This document shows, piece by piece, positions 37,722-47,593 of a stretch of 64,000 nt of DNA. The notes below the pieces were generated by a model. That model was not told the origin of the DNA, searched no databases, and saw only the letters and a program-made list of their open reading frames with translations. The position numbers were made by a program, and so were the translations under genes. The stretch comes from an uncultured Flavobacteriaceae bacterium (lineage in GTDB: Bacteria > Bacteroidota > Bacteroidia > Flavobacteriales > Flavobacteriaceae), in assembly GCA_905181615.1 (NCBI GenBank), contig CAJIYH010000004.1, positions 62,001-126,000 of the forward strand, read 5' to 3'. Numbering within the stretch: the stretch's first letter is position 1; every line of letters starts with the position of its first letter.

Positions 37722-38609
37722 ATGAAAAATCAAATGAAAATGCAAAGACGAGATCTTATCAAAACTCTAGCTGTGGGAGCAACTACTGTTTTTTTGGGTT
37801 CGTCGGGGTTCACCAAGCTTGAAGCGAATGAAGTTTCTGATAAACTAAAAGGTAACATTAATCATTCTGTATGTCAATGGTGTTATCCAGATCTGAGTTT
37901 AGAAGAATTATGCGAAGTAGCTCATGAGTTTGGGTTAATGGGGATAGATTTGATTGGGCCTGGTGGCTGGAAGACATTAAAAAAATATAATTTAGTTTCT
38001 ACTATGTGTAATGGTGCTGAAATTAGCTTAACGGAAGGTTTTAATGATCCAAAATACCATCCTACTTTAATCGAAAACTACACAAAGCATATTAAACTAG
38101 TAGCAGAAGCGGGTTATACTAACCTAATTTGTTTCAGTGGAAATAAAAGAGGAATGGATGATGAAACTGGACTTCAGAATTGTATTGAAGGACTTCAAAA
38201 AATACTTCCTTTAGCAGAAAAATTAGGTGTTGTTATTCAAATGGAATTATTTAATTCAAAGATTAACCATCCGGACTATATGTGTGATAATACGAGCTGG
38301 GGAATTGAGTTATGTAAGCGTTTAAATTCACCTAATTTTAAGTTATTATACGATATATACCATATGCAAATTTCAGAAGGAGATATAATCAGAACAATAA
38401 CGGATCATCATCAATATTTTGGACATTATCATACTGCAGGTGTTCCTGGAAGAAATGAAATTGACGATACACAAGAATTATTTTATCCAGCAATAATGAA
38501 AGCTATTATAAGTACAGGATATAAGGGAGTTGTTGCTCAGGAGTTTATTCCAAAAAACGAGAATCCATTAGCTTCTCTTAAAGATTCAATTCTAATTTGT
38601 GATATATAG
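37722..38609 (+). CDS. hydroxypyruvate-isomerase-like TIM-barrel protein with twin-arginine signal
   Basis: 295 residues. Tat-like start (MQRRDLIKTLAVG, signal to about 35), then an AP-endonuclease-2-type TIM barrel as in hydroxypyruvate isomerase (HSVCQWCYPDLSLEELC, VIQMELFNSK with a metal Glu, LLYDIYHMQISEGD with metal Asp/His, GHYHTAGVPGR, GVVAQEFIP). Probably an exported sugar isomerase or epimerase. It follows the SDR gene by 30 bases. Confidence 0.88.
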   Translation: MKNQMKMQRRDLIKTLAVGATTVFLGSSGFTKLEANEVSDKLKGNINHSVCQWCYPDLSLEELCEVAHEFGLMGIDLIGPGGWKTLKKYNLVSTMCNGAEISLTEGFNDPKYHPTLIENYTKHIKLVAEAGYTNLICFSGNKRGMDDETGLQNCIEGLQKILPLAEKLGVVIQMELFNSKINHPDYMCDNTSWGIELCKRLNSPNFKLLYDIYHMQISEGDIIRTITDHHQYFGHYHTAGVPGRNEIDDTQELFYPAIMKAIISTGYKGVVAQEFIPKNENPLASLKDSILICDI

Positions 38610-38617
38610 CGAATGAG

Positions 38618-38651
38618 TTGATCCTTATGATTTTAAAATTCTCTATCTTTG
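38618..38651 (+). promoter_or_regulatory. promoter of the 38.7-kb lipoprotein gene
   Basis: TTG (38618-38620), 23 bases, then TATCTTTG (38644-38651), an exact TAnnTTTG. It shows that the upstream in-frame codon at 38649 cannot be the start and fixes the ATG at 38676. Confidence 0.7.
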
Positions 38652-38675
38652 GTATACTATATATGTATACTAATT

Positions 38676-39755
38676 ATGAAATTTTTTAATTTTACTGCGC
38701 TAGTATTTTCTTTCTTTATTATTTCTTGCGGTTCCGGTTCGGGTGGAGGATTAGATCCTCATTTGAGTGTCGAAGAATTATTAGAATTACAGCAGGCTGT
38801 TGAAATTAATCTAGTTGGTAAATGGAGGATACGAAGACCCTCTGGGTCTATTTCTGCCAAAAACAGCTCTCTGACGAATAGCTGTGATATAGATCAAATC
38901 GAATTTTTAAACAACAACACTTATTTGCTGAATGTTAGTTATACAGAAGCAGGTAAATCAGAATTGAGTTATAAACTATACAAAGGGGTGTATGAAATTA
39001 AATTCACAGATTCCGACCTAGATGCTGAAATAGAGCATGTGGTGCTAATGGGTACAGATTATGTTACCGCTTCAGCTGTACCTGACCAAGGTTCTGTTGC
39101 AACAATTAATGAAATTATATTAAATGAAGAAGCAGACGACATTTCTTTTTCAATTAAACTAGAGGAAGATACTTCTGCAGTTTGTTTAATTGATAGTGCT
39201 GTTTCACTTGCTGGTGATAAACAAGAAAAATTAGAGCCTAACGCTCCAGAAGATAGTAATCATTTCAAAATTCAACAAGAATGGAGAATGATAAGCATAG
39301 TTTCTTTGATTGATGAAAACGAAACTACACTCGATATATGCCAATGGTTTACAGATGATTTCTATGATCGTTGTTATTCTCAAGAAACGAATTCTTTTGA
39401 ATCTAATTGTGCTCAGCCAGTAGCATTAACTTTAATATTCTCAGGCTATGGAACTTATTTATTTTCCTATTTTGATATAAACAATCAGATTATTTCAAGT
39501 GAAAAAGGGGAGTGGAGATGGATTTCAGGAACAGAAATTCCATATTCTTCATTTCAAGTTCGTTTTGAAGAAGATTCTTGGGATGATGCGAGTACTATTG
39601 TTATTTCTGAATTAAATGAGACTGTCTTTGCAGTACAAGAAATAGCAAACGAACAAGACTCAAGCGGGACTTTAGTTGAGGTTCAGACGACTTATAGTTT
39701 TCAGTTATCTAGTTTACCCTATTCAAATTCAACTTGTGGAGATTTAACAAATTAA
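38676..39755 (+). CDS. lipoprotein of unknown function with two lipocalin-like halves
   Basis: About 359 residues. Lipobox FFIISC (Cys18) followed by a Gly/Ser-rich tether. The body appears to hold two similar beta-rich halves, each beginning with a Trp-bearing strand (LVGKWRIRRP near 40; FKIQQEWRMISIVSL near 205) and each carrying a pair of cysteines. The two-fold pattern is typical of Flavobacteriaceae lipocalin-like lipoproteins. No function is recognised. Confidence 0.75.
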   Translation: MKFFNFTALVFSFFIISCGSGSGGGLDPHLSVEELLELQQAVEINLVGKWRIRRPSGSISAKNSSLTNSCDIDQIEFLNNNTYLLNVSYTEAGKSELSYKLYKGVYEIKFTDSDLDAEIEHVVLMGTDYVTASAVPDQGSVATINEIILNEEADDISFSIKLEEDTSAVCLIDSAVSLAGDKQEKLEPNAPEDSNHFKIQQEWRMISIVSLIDENETTLDICQWFTDDFYDRCYSQETNSFESNCAQPVALTLIFSGYGTYLFSYFDINNQIISSEKGEWRWISGTEIPYSSFQVRFEEDSWDDASTIVISELNETVFAVQEIANEQDSSGTLVEVQTTYSFQLSSLPYSNSTCGDLTN

Positions 39756-39799
39756 TTTAAATTTAAATCACTAATTTTAGTATTCTAATTTCCTTTTAA

Positions 39800-40461
39800 A
39801 TGAAAAAATCTTCTTATTTAGGGCTTGTAGTCATCGCAACATTTTTTTTTTTATAGTTGTTCCAAATATAGTGTCCCATTTATCGTCTATTGATGGAAAA
39901 AGTATTGAAGAATTAACGATTAAAAATAGATCTGGTAAACCCATATACTCTTTTGATGGTATTCCGTATACTGGCCGAATCTATCAATATGACTCTCTGT
40001 CTGAATTTTTACTATTAGAGTTTAGTGTTCTAGAAGGAATTTTTAATGGAACTTATCAAGAGTATTATCCAGATGGATCTCTTTTACGTTCTGCAAACTA
40101 TTCTAATGGAGTTTTGAATGGATTAGAAGAAAAGTATTTTAATAGTGGTCAACTTCAAGAGTCTATAAATTATATTCAAGGGAATTTTAATGGAAAGCGC
40201 ATGGTTTACTGGACTAACGGAATTTTAAAAGAACAAAATTCTTTTAAAAATGGCGTCCTGGGAGGTGATAATTTTTACTACTTTTCTGATGGGAAACTTC
40301 GTAAAAGCTTAAAATTTGACTCCAATGGTAAAAGAAATGGTCTTTGGGAAGATTTTCATCCTAATGGTCAATTAAAACTTCGAGTAAACTATAAAAACGG
40401 AGATGTTCTTTCTAAATCAGATACTTTTGACTTTAATGGTAATATAATTTCTAATTATTAA
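39800..40461 (+). pseudogene. MORN-repeat (YwqK-like) protein, interrupted in a T11 tract
   Basis: ATG 39800 gives a signal-like start (MKKSSYLGLVVIATFFFL) that stops at 39856 right after a run of 11 T. The next frame, open to 40461 (GTG 39871 is its only early start), encodes at least six MORN-type repeats (EGIFNGTYQEYYPDGSLL, NGLEEKYFNSGQLQ, NGKRMVYWTNGILK). Adding one T joins them. In the third phase the sequence after the T run reads FYSCSKYSV, a good lipobox, so the ancestral form is not certain. It could be phase-variable. The antitoxin label sometimes given to this family is unsupported here. Confidence 0.72.
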
Positions 40462-40463
40462 AT

Positions 40464-42797
40464 TTAATTACATACAGAGGTAGCAATAACTGTGTAAGCT
40501 CCTTGAGATATAGTTATTGTGTTTACTAGATGGCAGAATATATATGTTTTTCCTTTAGGAACATAAACTTGATAACTATTACAATCACAGCCTTGATAAC
40601 TAAATAATACACCATCACTTCCTCCAACGATTGTACTTTGTGTACAAGGTGAGCAGGTAATACCTATATTAACAGTAACAACATTACTAAATAAAGAAGC
40701 ATCTTTTGCTTTGTATGTAAAACTATCTCCTCCGTTCATAACTCCGTTCTGAAGATAACTAAATGTCCCTCCTGGATTTAAAACCAAAGTTCCAAAGTTT
40801 GGACCTGTAACTAGTGTTGCGGTTAAGCTATCAGCATCTGGATCTGTATCATTACTCAGAATGTTATTACCTCCATTACTTAATAGAGTTGTTGTTCCTC
40901 CTAATCCAATTGTAATGCTATCAGGGTAAGCAACAGGTGGATCGTTTGTAGGCGTTACATTAATGGATACAGAAGTAGCTAATCCATACCCTTTTCCATC
41001 ATATGGAATATAGGTAAAACTGTCAGTGAAGTTTTCTGTTCCGTCATGAGTATATGAAAAGCTACCATTTGAATTTAATGATAATACACCAAATATAGGA
41101 TCAGTTCCAATAGTTGCAGTGAGTATAGCAGCATCTCCACCATTAGTATCTGTATCATTAGCTAAAACACTAGTTACTGCATTTGTAGTTGTAGTTGCTG
41201 TGCCTCCTTCTAATAAAGCAATGTTTTCGGTTACACCCACAGGCAAATCATTTATGTATATGGTTACGGTTGTTGTGTTTCCAATACTAAAGTTATCTCT
41301 TGGGCTATAAGAGAAAGTATCAGTAGTAGTTCCGCTTCCATCATGAGTATATGTAAAGTTACCGTTTGATAAAAGTGTTAATGTTCCGTTTATTGGACCT
41401 AGAACTTCAACAGCGGTTATGGGATTGCTTTCCGGATCATTGTCATTAGATAGAACCGAATTAGTCGAGCCGTCATTAAGCACATTAACACTCTCGCCAG
41501 TGGGAACAGAAATAAAATCTTCTACTCCATTTGGAGCATCATTTGTTTGAGAAATACTGACTGTAATTAAATCATCTACAGTACAGCTGACATCTCCATC
41601 GGAAACTACTAGACTAATGAAAGTAGCACCATTTTGATTTTCTAAAAAATCAATAACTAAAGCAGTGGCAGTTATTGATGTAGCAATCATAGTTGGGTTA
41701 CCAATATTTGTAGAATATGTTAGTGTATCAGTATCAACATCTGAGAAGACATTAGCTAAAGGAATAAAGAAATCTGGATCATCTTCAGCTACACTAACAT
41801 CTGCTATTGGGTTGTCTAGAGTTGGACAATCATTTACAGAATTAACCGTATAGCTGATCGGTTGGTATAATTCACAAATTCCGTCACTAATTGTAATTGT
41901 TCCGGTTGTACTTCCATGCCTATTTAGAATTCTTGAGTAAGATAAACGATTATTAGCTGGGTTAATATAAATATTAACGATCTCAGGATTAGTGTGCGTT
42001 ACAGTAAAAGTATGAGTAGCATTATCAGGATCATTTATAATACTCTGTAGGTTAGTATTCCAAAACCAAGGACTAAAATCTTCATTAGAAGTGGGTCCGT
42101 TAATTTGGCTTGCAACTGCCGAGTTATTCCATACAGGGCAGTCGTTAACGGGATTAATAGAAATTGTTACAGTTACCGTATTTCCATCAGAAAACCCATC
42201 ATTGGTCTTATATTGAAAAGTATCAGTAGTAGTTTCAGATCCATCGTGCGTATATGAAAAGGTACCTGATGATAATAGACTTAGTGTTCCATTGAATGGA
42301 CCGTTACCAATAATAACAATTGCTGTTATTGGATCACCTTCTGTATCAGTATCATTTGCTAATAATGAAGTGGCATTATTAGTTGTAATTGTAACTGTCC
42401 CCCCTTCATTGACAAATAATGATTCAGTTACAGTTACCGGTGGATCATTTACAGCAGTTACAGTAGCAACAAAAACTTCTTGAGAAGAACAAGTACCATC
42501 TCCATCACTTGCATTTATGGTTATAGTTGCAACTCCAGTTTGATCGTCAATGTATTCTAATGTTAGAGTATTTGTATTAAGTGTCACAGTTACTAAACCG
42601 GTATTGTCATTTGTGAAAGTATAATTCAAAACATCACCCTCTGCATCACTAAACAAGTTAGATATATTAAATACATTATTGGCGGCATCTTCTTGAACTG
42701 TAAAGTCAGCAATTGGATTGGCTACCACAGGACAGTCGTTAACAGGTGTTATGTTTATTGTGACAGTTACCGTATTTCCATATGAAGATTCCATCAT
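40464..42797 (-). CDS. tandem-95/cadherin-like surface protein, C-terminal fragment
   Basis: 777 codons forming the downstream half of a giant protein cut by a frameshift at about 42783-42800. It consists of eight or so Big/tandem-95 domains (motifs LANDTDTE, GTFSYTHDGSETTTD, NDPPV) and a short Cys-rich end (CSPCTQSTIV, CDCNSYQVYV). It begins inside a domain, with no signal peptide of its own, so it is unlikely to be made separately. No recognisable type IX C-terminal sorting domain was found. Confidence 0.8.
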   Translation of the reverse strand: MMESSYGNTVTVTINITPVNDCPVVANPIADFTVQEDAANNVFNISNLFSDAEGDVLNYTFTNDNTGLVTVTLNTNTLTLEYIDDQTGVATITINASDGDGTCSSQEVFVATVTAVNDPPVTVTESLFVNEGGTVTITTNNATSLLANDTDTEGDPITAIVIIGNGPFNGTLSLLSSGTFSYTHDGSETTTDTFQYKTNDGFSDGNTVTVTISINPVNDCPVWNNSAVASQINGPTSNEDFSPWFWNTNLQSIINDPDNATHTFTVTHTNPEIVNIYINPANNRLSYSRILNRHGSTTGTITISDGICELYQPISYTVNSVNDCPTLDNPIADVSVAEDDPDFFIPLANVFSDVDTDTLTYSTNIGNPTMIATSITATALVIDFLENQNGATFISLVVSDGDVSCTVDDLITVSISQTNDAPNGVEDFISVPTGESVNVLNDGSTNSVLSNDNDPESNPITAVEVLGPINGTLTLLSNGNFTYTHDGSGTTTDTFSYSPRDNFSIGNTTTVTIYINDLPVGVTENIALLEGGTATTTTNAVTSVLANDTDTNGGDAAILTATIGTDPIFGVLSLNSNGSFSYTHDGTENFTDSFTYIPYDGKGYGLATSVSINVTPTNDPPVAYPDSITIGLGGTTTLLSNGGNNILSNDTDPDADSLTATLVTGPNFGTLVLNPGGTFSYLQNGVMNGGDSFTYKAKDASLFSNVVTVNIGITCSPCTQSTIVGGSDGVLFSYQGCDCNSYQVYVPKGKTYIFCHLVNTITISQGAYTVIATSVCN

Positions 42798-44196
42798 AAT
42801 GCTCGATATGAAAATGAATCAGTAGTAGTTTCAGATCCATCGTGCGTATAAGTAAATGATCCAGTTGTCGATAAAGCAAACACAGCTCCATTAATAGGAT
42901 TACTAACTAGATCAGCAGTTAGGTTGTCTGACTCTGTATCAGTATCGTTAGCTAATACTGAGGTGGCATTATTAGTTGTGGTTGTAGCGGTACCCGCTTC
43001 AAGGACACTGATTATTTCTGTAGTTGCGACAGGTGAGTCATTAAAAGCAGTTACAGTAACAACAAAAACTTCTTGAGAAGAACAAGCACCAGCTCCATCA
43101 CTTGCATTTATGGTTACAGTTGCAACTCCAGTTTGATCGTCAATGTATTCTAATGTTAGAGTATTTGTATTAAGTGTCACAGTTACTAAACCGGTATTGT
43201 CATTTGTGAAAGTATAATTCAAAACATCACCCTCTGCATCACTAAACAAGTTAGATATATTAAATACATTATTGGCGGCATCTTCTTGAACTGTAAAGTC
43301 AGCAATTGGATTGGCTACCACAGGACAGTCGTTAACAGGTGTTATGTTTATTGTGACAGTTACCGTATTTCCATATGAGATTCCATCAAATGCTCGATAT
43401 GAAAATGAATCAGTAGTAGTTTCAGATCCATCGTGCGTATAAGTAAATGATCCAGTTGTCGATAAAGCAAACACAGCTCCATTAATAGGATTACTAACTA
43501 GATCAGCAGTTAGGTTGTCTGACTCTGTATCAGTATCGTTAGCTAATACTGAGGTGGCATTATTAGTTGTGGTTGTAGCGGTACCCGCTTCAAGGACACT
43601 GATTATTTCTGTAGTTGCGACAGGTGAGTCATTAAAAGCAGTTACAGTAACAACAAAAACTTCTTGAGAAGAACAAGCACCGTCATTTGCATTTATGGTT
43701 ACAGTTGCAACTCCAGTTTGATCGTCAATGTAATCTAATGTTAGAGTATTTGTATTAAGTGTCACAGTTACTAAACCGGTATTGTCATTTGTGAAAGTAT
43801 AATTCAAAACATCACCCTCTGCATCACTAAACAAGTTAGATATATTAAATACATTATTAGCGGCATCTTCTTGAACTGTAAAGTCAGCAATTGGATTGGC
43901 TACCACAGGACAGTCGTTAACAGGTGTTATGTTTATTGTGACAGTTACCGTATTTCCATATAAAGCATTATCATAAGCTCGATATGAAAATGAATCAGTA
44001 GTAGTTTCAGATCCATCGTGCGTATAAGTAAATGATCCAGTTGTCGATAAAGCAAACACAGCTCCATTAATAGGATTACTAACTAGATCAGCAGTTAGGT
44101 TGTCTGACTCAGGATCAGTATCGTTAGCTAATACTGAGGTGGCATTATTAGTTGTGGTTGTAGCGGTACCCGCTTCAAGGACACTGATTATTTCTG
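42430..44196 (-). repeat. three near-identical 0.59-kb tandem repeats inside the giant gene
   Basis: A marker decamer (ATTATTTCTG) recurs at 43011, 43602 and 44187, giving periods of 591 and 585 bases (a 6-base difference is two codons in one copy). Each unit encodes two Big-type domains of about 195 residues. The copies differ by only a few bases over most of their length, so recent duplication, recombination or assembly error is possible here. Confidence 0.85.
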
Positions 44197-46807
44197 AAGT
44201 TGTAACTGGTGGGTTATTAGGAGATGTAAAGGAACCTGTGTAGACACCTCTTCCATAAGATGCAGCAACGACACGATTATCCATTGCAGAGACACCTCTA
44301 AAATCCATATCATAAACAGGAACGTCACTCATTCCATTATATGCTGGTACCCAAGTAGGATTTGCGTTAGTGAAATTGGCTGTTCTCCATATCCCAAGTT
44401 CCGTACCAATAATTACCTCATCATCAACATAAGGGTTGTTTAAAATTGATAATACAGGAAAGTCAGGGAAGTCACCTTCTTTATTCGAGCTGGTTGTAAA
44501 GCCGTCGTCTGTGAAACGAATATTACTATTTATTCCATAATTATAATATGTTACATAAATATCATCTTCTGTTTCCCCAATATGAATATCTGAAACACTT
44601 CCAGTTTGATTATAAACCGAAGTAATTGTGGAAGCACCATTTGCTCCTGCATTTGTTATTTTAAGTACTTCTCCATCTGAAAGACCTGCAAATAATGTGG
44701 TTGTATTTGTAGTATGTCTAGAAACCTCTAGGGCTGTGACATGTCTAGTTCCTGAGAAATTTATTAAAAAATGTTGAATAGTCCCATCTCTTTCTAGACC
44801 TGTAATTACTCTGATTTTACCATTTCCTGCACAAGAAAAATAGACATCTCGATTAGAATCTAAAGCAGCAGGGTTAATAAAATCTCCCTCGTTAGAAGGT
44901 AATGACAAAGAGTTTGATAAATTAACGTGAGGTTGAGCAACTCCACCAGCCGTAAAACCTGCCCTTTGAACTGAATTATTATAAATGTAATTTGATATAT
45001 AATAGTCACCTCCTACTTGATCAAACACAGTAGCAGCACCATCACCACCTTGAACTTCTGTTCCATTTGTTTTATTATTAGCAGATGCTATTATTGACCA
45101 AGTCCCATTATCTTGAGTTCCACCAACAATATAATCATTACCTGCAAAATCAGGGGGAGATTGAGCAACAGTATAAAATTGTAAAGTAATTAATTCTTTT
45201 TCTCTATCACCGAAAGTAGATGTATCAGATGCTGTTGATAAACTAGAAGAATATGCAACACCTCCATCATTTACTACAATAGCCTTATTTGGATCCCCAG
45301 GTTTAAAATATAAACCGTGTTGATCAGCATGAACAACAGAATAAGGTTTACCAAAAAGCCCCGGATTAAATTGTGACCACCGGGTAATTTGACTCCATGA
45401 TGTTCCACCATTCTGACTTCTAAACCAATCAATTCCTCCAACGTATAATATATCATCATTAGTAGGATCTACTTCTATTTCAAGATCATAAAAAGATTGA
45501 CCTCTAGTAAAATCGTAGTTTGGAATTCCTTGGTCAGAATCAATAGGAGGTTCTACATAAGTAAAAGTCGAGAAGTTGTCAGTAGTTTTATAAATTATAG
45601 GTATTCTGGTATAATCTGCAGTTGAACTACTCGTACTGGAAGTCTCAATTAATACATAATGGGTATTTGTATCTGTTTGACTTGGTGCTATTTCAGTTCT
45701 GTGCCTGGTAGTAGCGGATGTGGTTGGAAACGCAGGGAAAGTAGGTGTGGCTTGGGTAAAGTTAGTCCCATCATCGCTATAAAAAAATCGGCCACCTTTT
45801 ACTCCACCCCAATAATTACTTGAAGTAGTACTTAGCCATATTCTATTAGAGATCGCTTGAACTTCAAGATCATTAATTTCATCAACTTGTGATCCATTAT
45901 TTACAGATGTAATTTGGGTAAATGTTGATCCAGCATCAGCTGATTTAAAAAGTCCATATGTAAATGGATCTAATCCAGTTGATGATGATCTACTGTGCCA
46001 AGTTGTTCCAATTGCAGCAAATACTTGAGCATCTGTTCCTGTATTATTATCATGATCATAAAGAATAATATCATTTACTGCGAAGTATCCTTCAACCCTA
46101 GTGTAACCACCAGAAAAGGTAGTTGTTACAGTTGTAGATTGCCCTCTTCCAAAAACTAGATTCCAATTTGAGCCACCATCAATTGATTTGTATATTCCAT
46201 TTCCACTTGCATCTCCACCCGTGTAACTCTCACCAGTTCCAGCATAAAGAACAGATGTATTATTTGGATCTTGAACTATTACAGATATTGCTAAATTACC
46301 AGGGACACCTATAACTCTTGTCCAGACTTGTCCTACATCTGTAATGTCATTATTCTTCCATAATCCTCCACTTACTCCACCAGCAATGACTCTAGTTCCA
46401 CCTAAATCTGATTGATCCCATACTGCAGCCCGCGATCTTCCAGCTGCATTTTTTGGGCCAATTTCATACCATGGGGTTGTTGCACTTTGACCAGGAACAG
46501 CATATCTATCAGAATAAATATCTCTTTGTATCTGTTCCTGTATATCTAATTTGCTTTCATAATTATGTTCACCAGTAGCTGGATCTATAGTTAAATCATA
46601 TATCTGCTCATTAAATTTATTTGGAGGAAGACCTTTTGCAAGTCGATCTTTTTTATTTAAAAGTACGTCCTCTTTGAAAGGACTATTTTCTAGAAAGTGT
46701 TTATGAAGCTCTTTAGGATTCATACCTTCATCCATCACAAAAACAAATAAACCCATTGATAAAATCATCAATATATTTAATAAAAAAGGGTTTTTGGTAT
46801 TGAACAT
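42794..46807 (-). CDS. sortilin/BNR-type beta-propeller plus tandem-95 protein, N-terminal fragment
   Basis: 1337 codons. Signal-anchor-like start (NILMILSMGLFVFVM), a pro-like segment to about 90, then a large beta-propeller region (about 100-870) with sialidase/VPS10-type blades (YKSIDGGSNWNLVFG, FKSADAGSTFTQI, WFRSQNGGTSWSQI), then two and a half tandem-95 domains before an early stop (SFSYRAL). Compared with the copy at 43375-43395, two single bases are inserted (A after TATGA, T after ATCA), which shifts the frame. The intact protein would be about 2,110 residues, probably a secreted adhesin or polymer-binding protein. Confidence 0.85.
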   Translation of the reverse strand: MFNTKNPFLLNILMILSMGLFVFVMDEGMNPKELHKHFLENSPFKEDVLLNKKDRLAKGLPPNKFNEQIYDLTIDPATGEHNYESKLDIQEQIQRDIYSDRYAVPGQSATTPWYEIGPKNAAGRSRAAVWDQSDLGGTRVIAGGVSGGLWKNNDITDVGQVWTRVIGVPGNLAISVIVQDPNNTSVLYAGTGESYTGGDASGNGIYKSIDGGSNWNLVFGRGQSTTVTTTFSGGYTRVEGYFAVNDIILYDHDNNTGTDAQVFAAIGTTWHSRSSSTGLDPFTYGLFKSADAGSTFTQITSVNNGSQVDEINDLEVQAISNRIWLSTTSSNYWGGVKGGRFFYSDDGTNFTQATPTFPAFPTTSATTRHRTEIAPSQTDTNTHYVLIETSSTSSSTADYTRIPIIYKTTDNFSTFTYVEPPIDSDQGIPNYDFTRGQSFYDLEIEVDPTNDDILYVGGIDWFRSQNGGTSWSQITRWSQFNPGLFGKPYSVVHADQHGLYFKPGDPNKAIVVNDGGVAYSSSLSTASDTSTFGDREKELITLQFYTVAQSPPDFAGNDYIVGGTQDNGTWSIIASANNKTNGTEVQGGDGAATVFDQVGGDYYISNYIYNNSVQRAGFTAGGVAQPHVNLSNSLSLPSNEGDFINPAALDSNRDVYFSCAGNGKIRVITGLERDGTIQHFLINFSGTRHVTALEVSRHTTNTTTLFAGLSDGEVLKITNAGANGASTITSVYNQTGSVSDIHIGETEDDIYVTYYNYGINSNIRFTDDGFTTSSNKEGDFPDFPVLSILNNPYVDDEVIIGTELGIWRTANFTNANPTWVPAYNGMSDVPVYDMDFRGVSAMDNRVVAASYGRGVYTGSFTSPNNPPVTTSEIISVLEAGTATTTTNNATSVLANDTDPESDNLTADLVSNPINGAVFALSTTGSFTYTHDGSETTTDSFSYRAYDNALYGNTVTVTINITPVNDCPVVANPIADFTVQEDAANNVFNISNLFSDAEGDVLNYTFTNDNTGLVTVTLNTNTLTLDYIDDQTGVATVTINANDGACSSQEVFVVTVTAFNDSPVATTEIISVLEAGTATTTTNNATSVLANDTDTESDNLTADLVSNPINGAVFALSTTGSFTYTHDGSETTTDSFSYRAFDGISYGNTVTVTINITPVNDCPVVANPIADFTVQEDAANNVFNISNLFSDAEGDVLNYTFTNDNTGLVTVTLNTNTLTLEYIDDQTGVATVTINASDGAGACSSQEVFVVTVTAFNDSPVATTEIISVLEAGTATTTTNNATSVLANDTDTESDNLTADLVSNPINGAVFALSTTGSFTYTHDGSETTTDSFSYRAL

Positions 46808-46885
46808 AAAAATCAGTTACACTTTAAACGCTGTAAGGTTTATTCTATTGCTATAAAAAGATTAAAAATTCTATTAAATAGTATG

Positions 46886-47179
46886 TTATCCCAATAGTGA
46901 CTGAACCTTCATAGCTAGACCCATGTCTCCAGAGATCTTTATTTTTCCCCCCATAACAGCCATCATTGGGTTGAGATCACCATTTTTAAGATCAAGAAGT
47001 ACTTCTGCAGTAGTTGCAATGGTGCAATCTGCCTCGTTGTTTTCTTGTGAAACTATGTTTGAATTTCCTGAACCATCTACATAGACAATTAAGTCACCTA
47101 CTTCAAATTTCAGAGTCCCGCCTATAGCCTCTGCTGCTTCAGCTTTTTCTTTCAATTGGTCAAATACTTCGTTGCTCAT
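46886..47179 (-). CDS. SCP2 sterol-binding-domain protein
   Basis: 97 residues covering a full SCP2 fold (FDQLKEKAEA, LKFEVGDLIVYVDG, DCTIATTAEVLLDLKNGDLNPMMAVMGGKIKISGDM). The family binds fatty acyl or other lipids in a hydrophobic tunnel. It is cytoplasmic. It lies upstream of the giant surface gene on the same strand but is separated from it by 78 bases. Lipid-transfer function is inferred. Confidence 0.88.
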   Translation of the reverse strand: MSNEVFDQLKEKAEAAEAIGGTLKFEVGDLIVYVDGSGNSNIVSQENNEADCTIATTAEVLLDLKNGDLNPMMAVMGGKIKISGDMGLAMKVQSLLG

Positions 47180-47344
47180 TTTATATCATTTAATTATTTT
47201 TAAAAATATGAATTTATCAAGAAATTAAGAGACTTTTGAAGCATTATTTTTTATTATTTAAACAATAAATAGTTGTATTTTAAAAAAAGCTATTTTTTAA
47301 AATTGATTCGAGGATTATTTTTAACTTTTCAAAAAAAACAAGTA

Positions 47345-47375
47345 TTGACTAATTAAGCTTTTAAAAGTACCTTTG
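47345..47375 (+). promoter_or_regulatory. promoter at the head of the methylmalonyl-CoA run
   Basis: TTG (47345-47347), 20 bases, then TACCTTTG (47368-47375), an exact TAnnTTTG. The ATG of the next gene lies only 4 bases beyond, which implies a leaderless or nearly leaderless message for the first gene of the mce-meaB operon. Confidence 0.7.
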
Positions 47376-47379
47376 CTTT

Positions 47380-47592
47380 ATGAATACACCTGCTAAGCTC
47401 ACAAAGTGGCACATTATAAAACCATGTGAAAGAGAATTTCATTCGGTTGCACGCCTTGCAAAAAAATACGATTGTAGCGCAAGCGCTGTGAAACGTATGC
47501 TTTATAAAAACAGAAAGGCTTACGATGCTTTTTTAATGCACGCTCCAGACCCGACAATTTTAAAACCTTTTGTAGAAAAGAATAAAGAATGA
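47380..47592 (+). CDS. small helix-turn-helix-like protein, first gene of the mce-meaB operon
   Basis: 70 residues, basic. The central stretch (FHSVARLAKKYDCSASAVKRMLYKNRKAYDAFL) looks like a helix-turn-helix in which a recognition helix carries Ser-Ala-Val-Lys. It could bind DNA and control the operon, but I do not recognise a family. It lies 1 base before mce and has its own consensus promoter. Confidence 0.7.
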   Translation: MNTPAKLTKWHIIKPCEREFHSVARLAKKYDCSASAVKRMLYKNRKAYDAFLMHAPDPTILKPFVEKNKE

Positions 47593-47593
47593 A

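Noticed and set aside
34900-38610. Complete polysaccharide utilisation locus
   Set aside because: No SusC/SusD pair or glycoside hydrolases accompany the oxidoreductase, SDR and TIM-barrel genes.
39871-40461. Toxin-antitoxin system from the MORN (YwqK-like) family label
   Set aside because: No toxin partner is present and MORN repeats alone do not indicate an antitoxin.
40464-46807. Type IX secretion C-terminal sorting domain or CRISPR-like repeats
   Set aside because: The protein end is Cys-rich without the usual sorting motifs, and the repeats are 0.59-kb coding units with no spacers.
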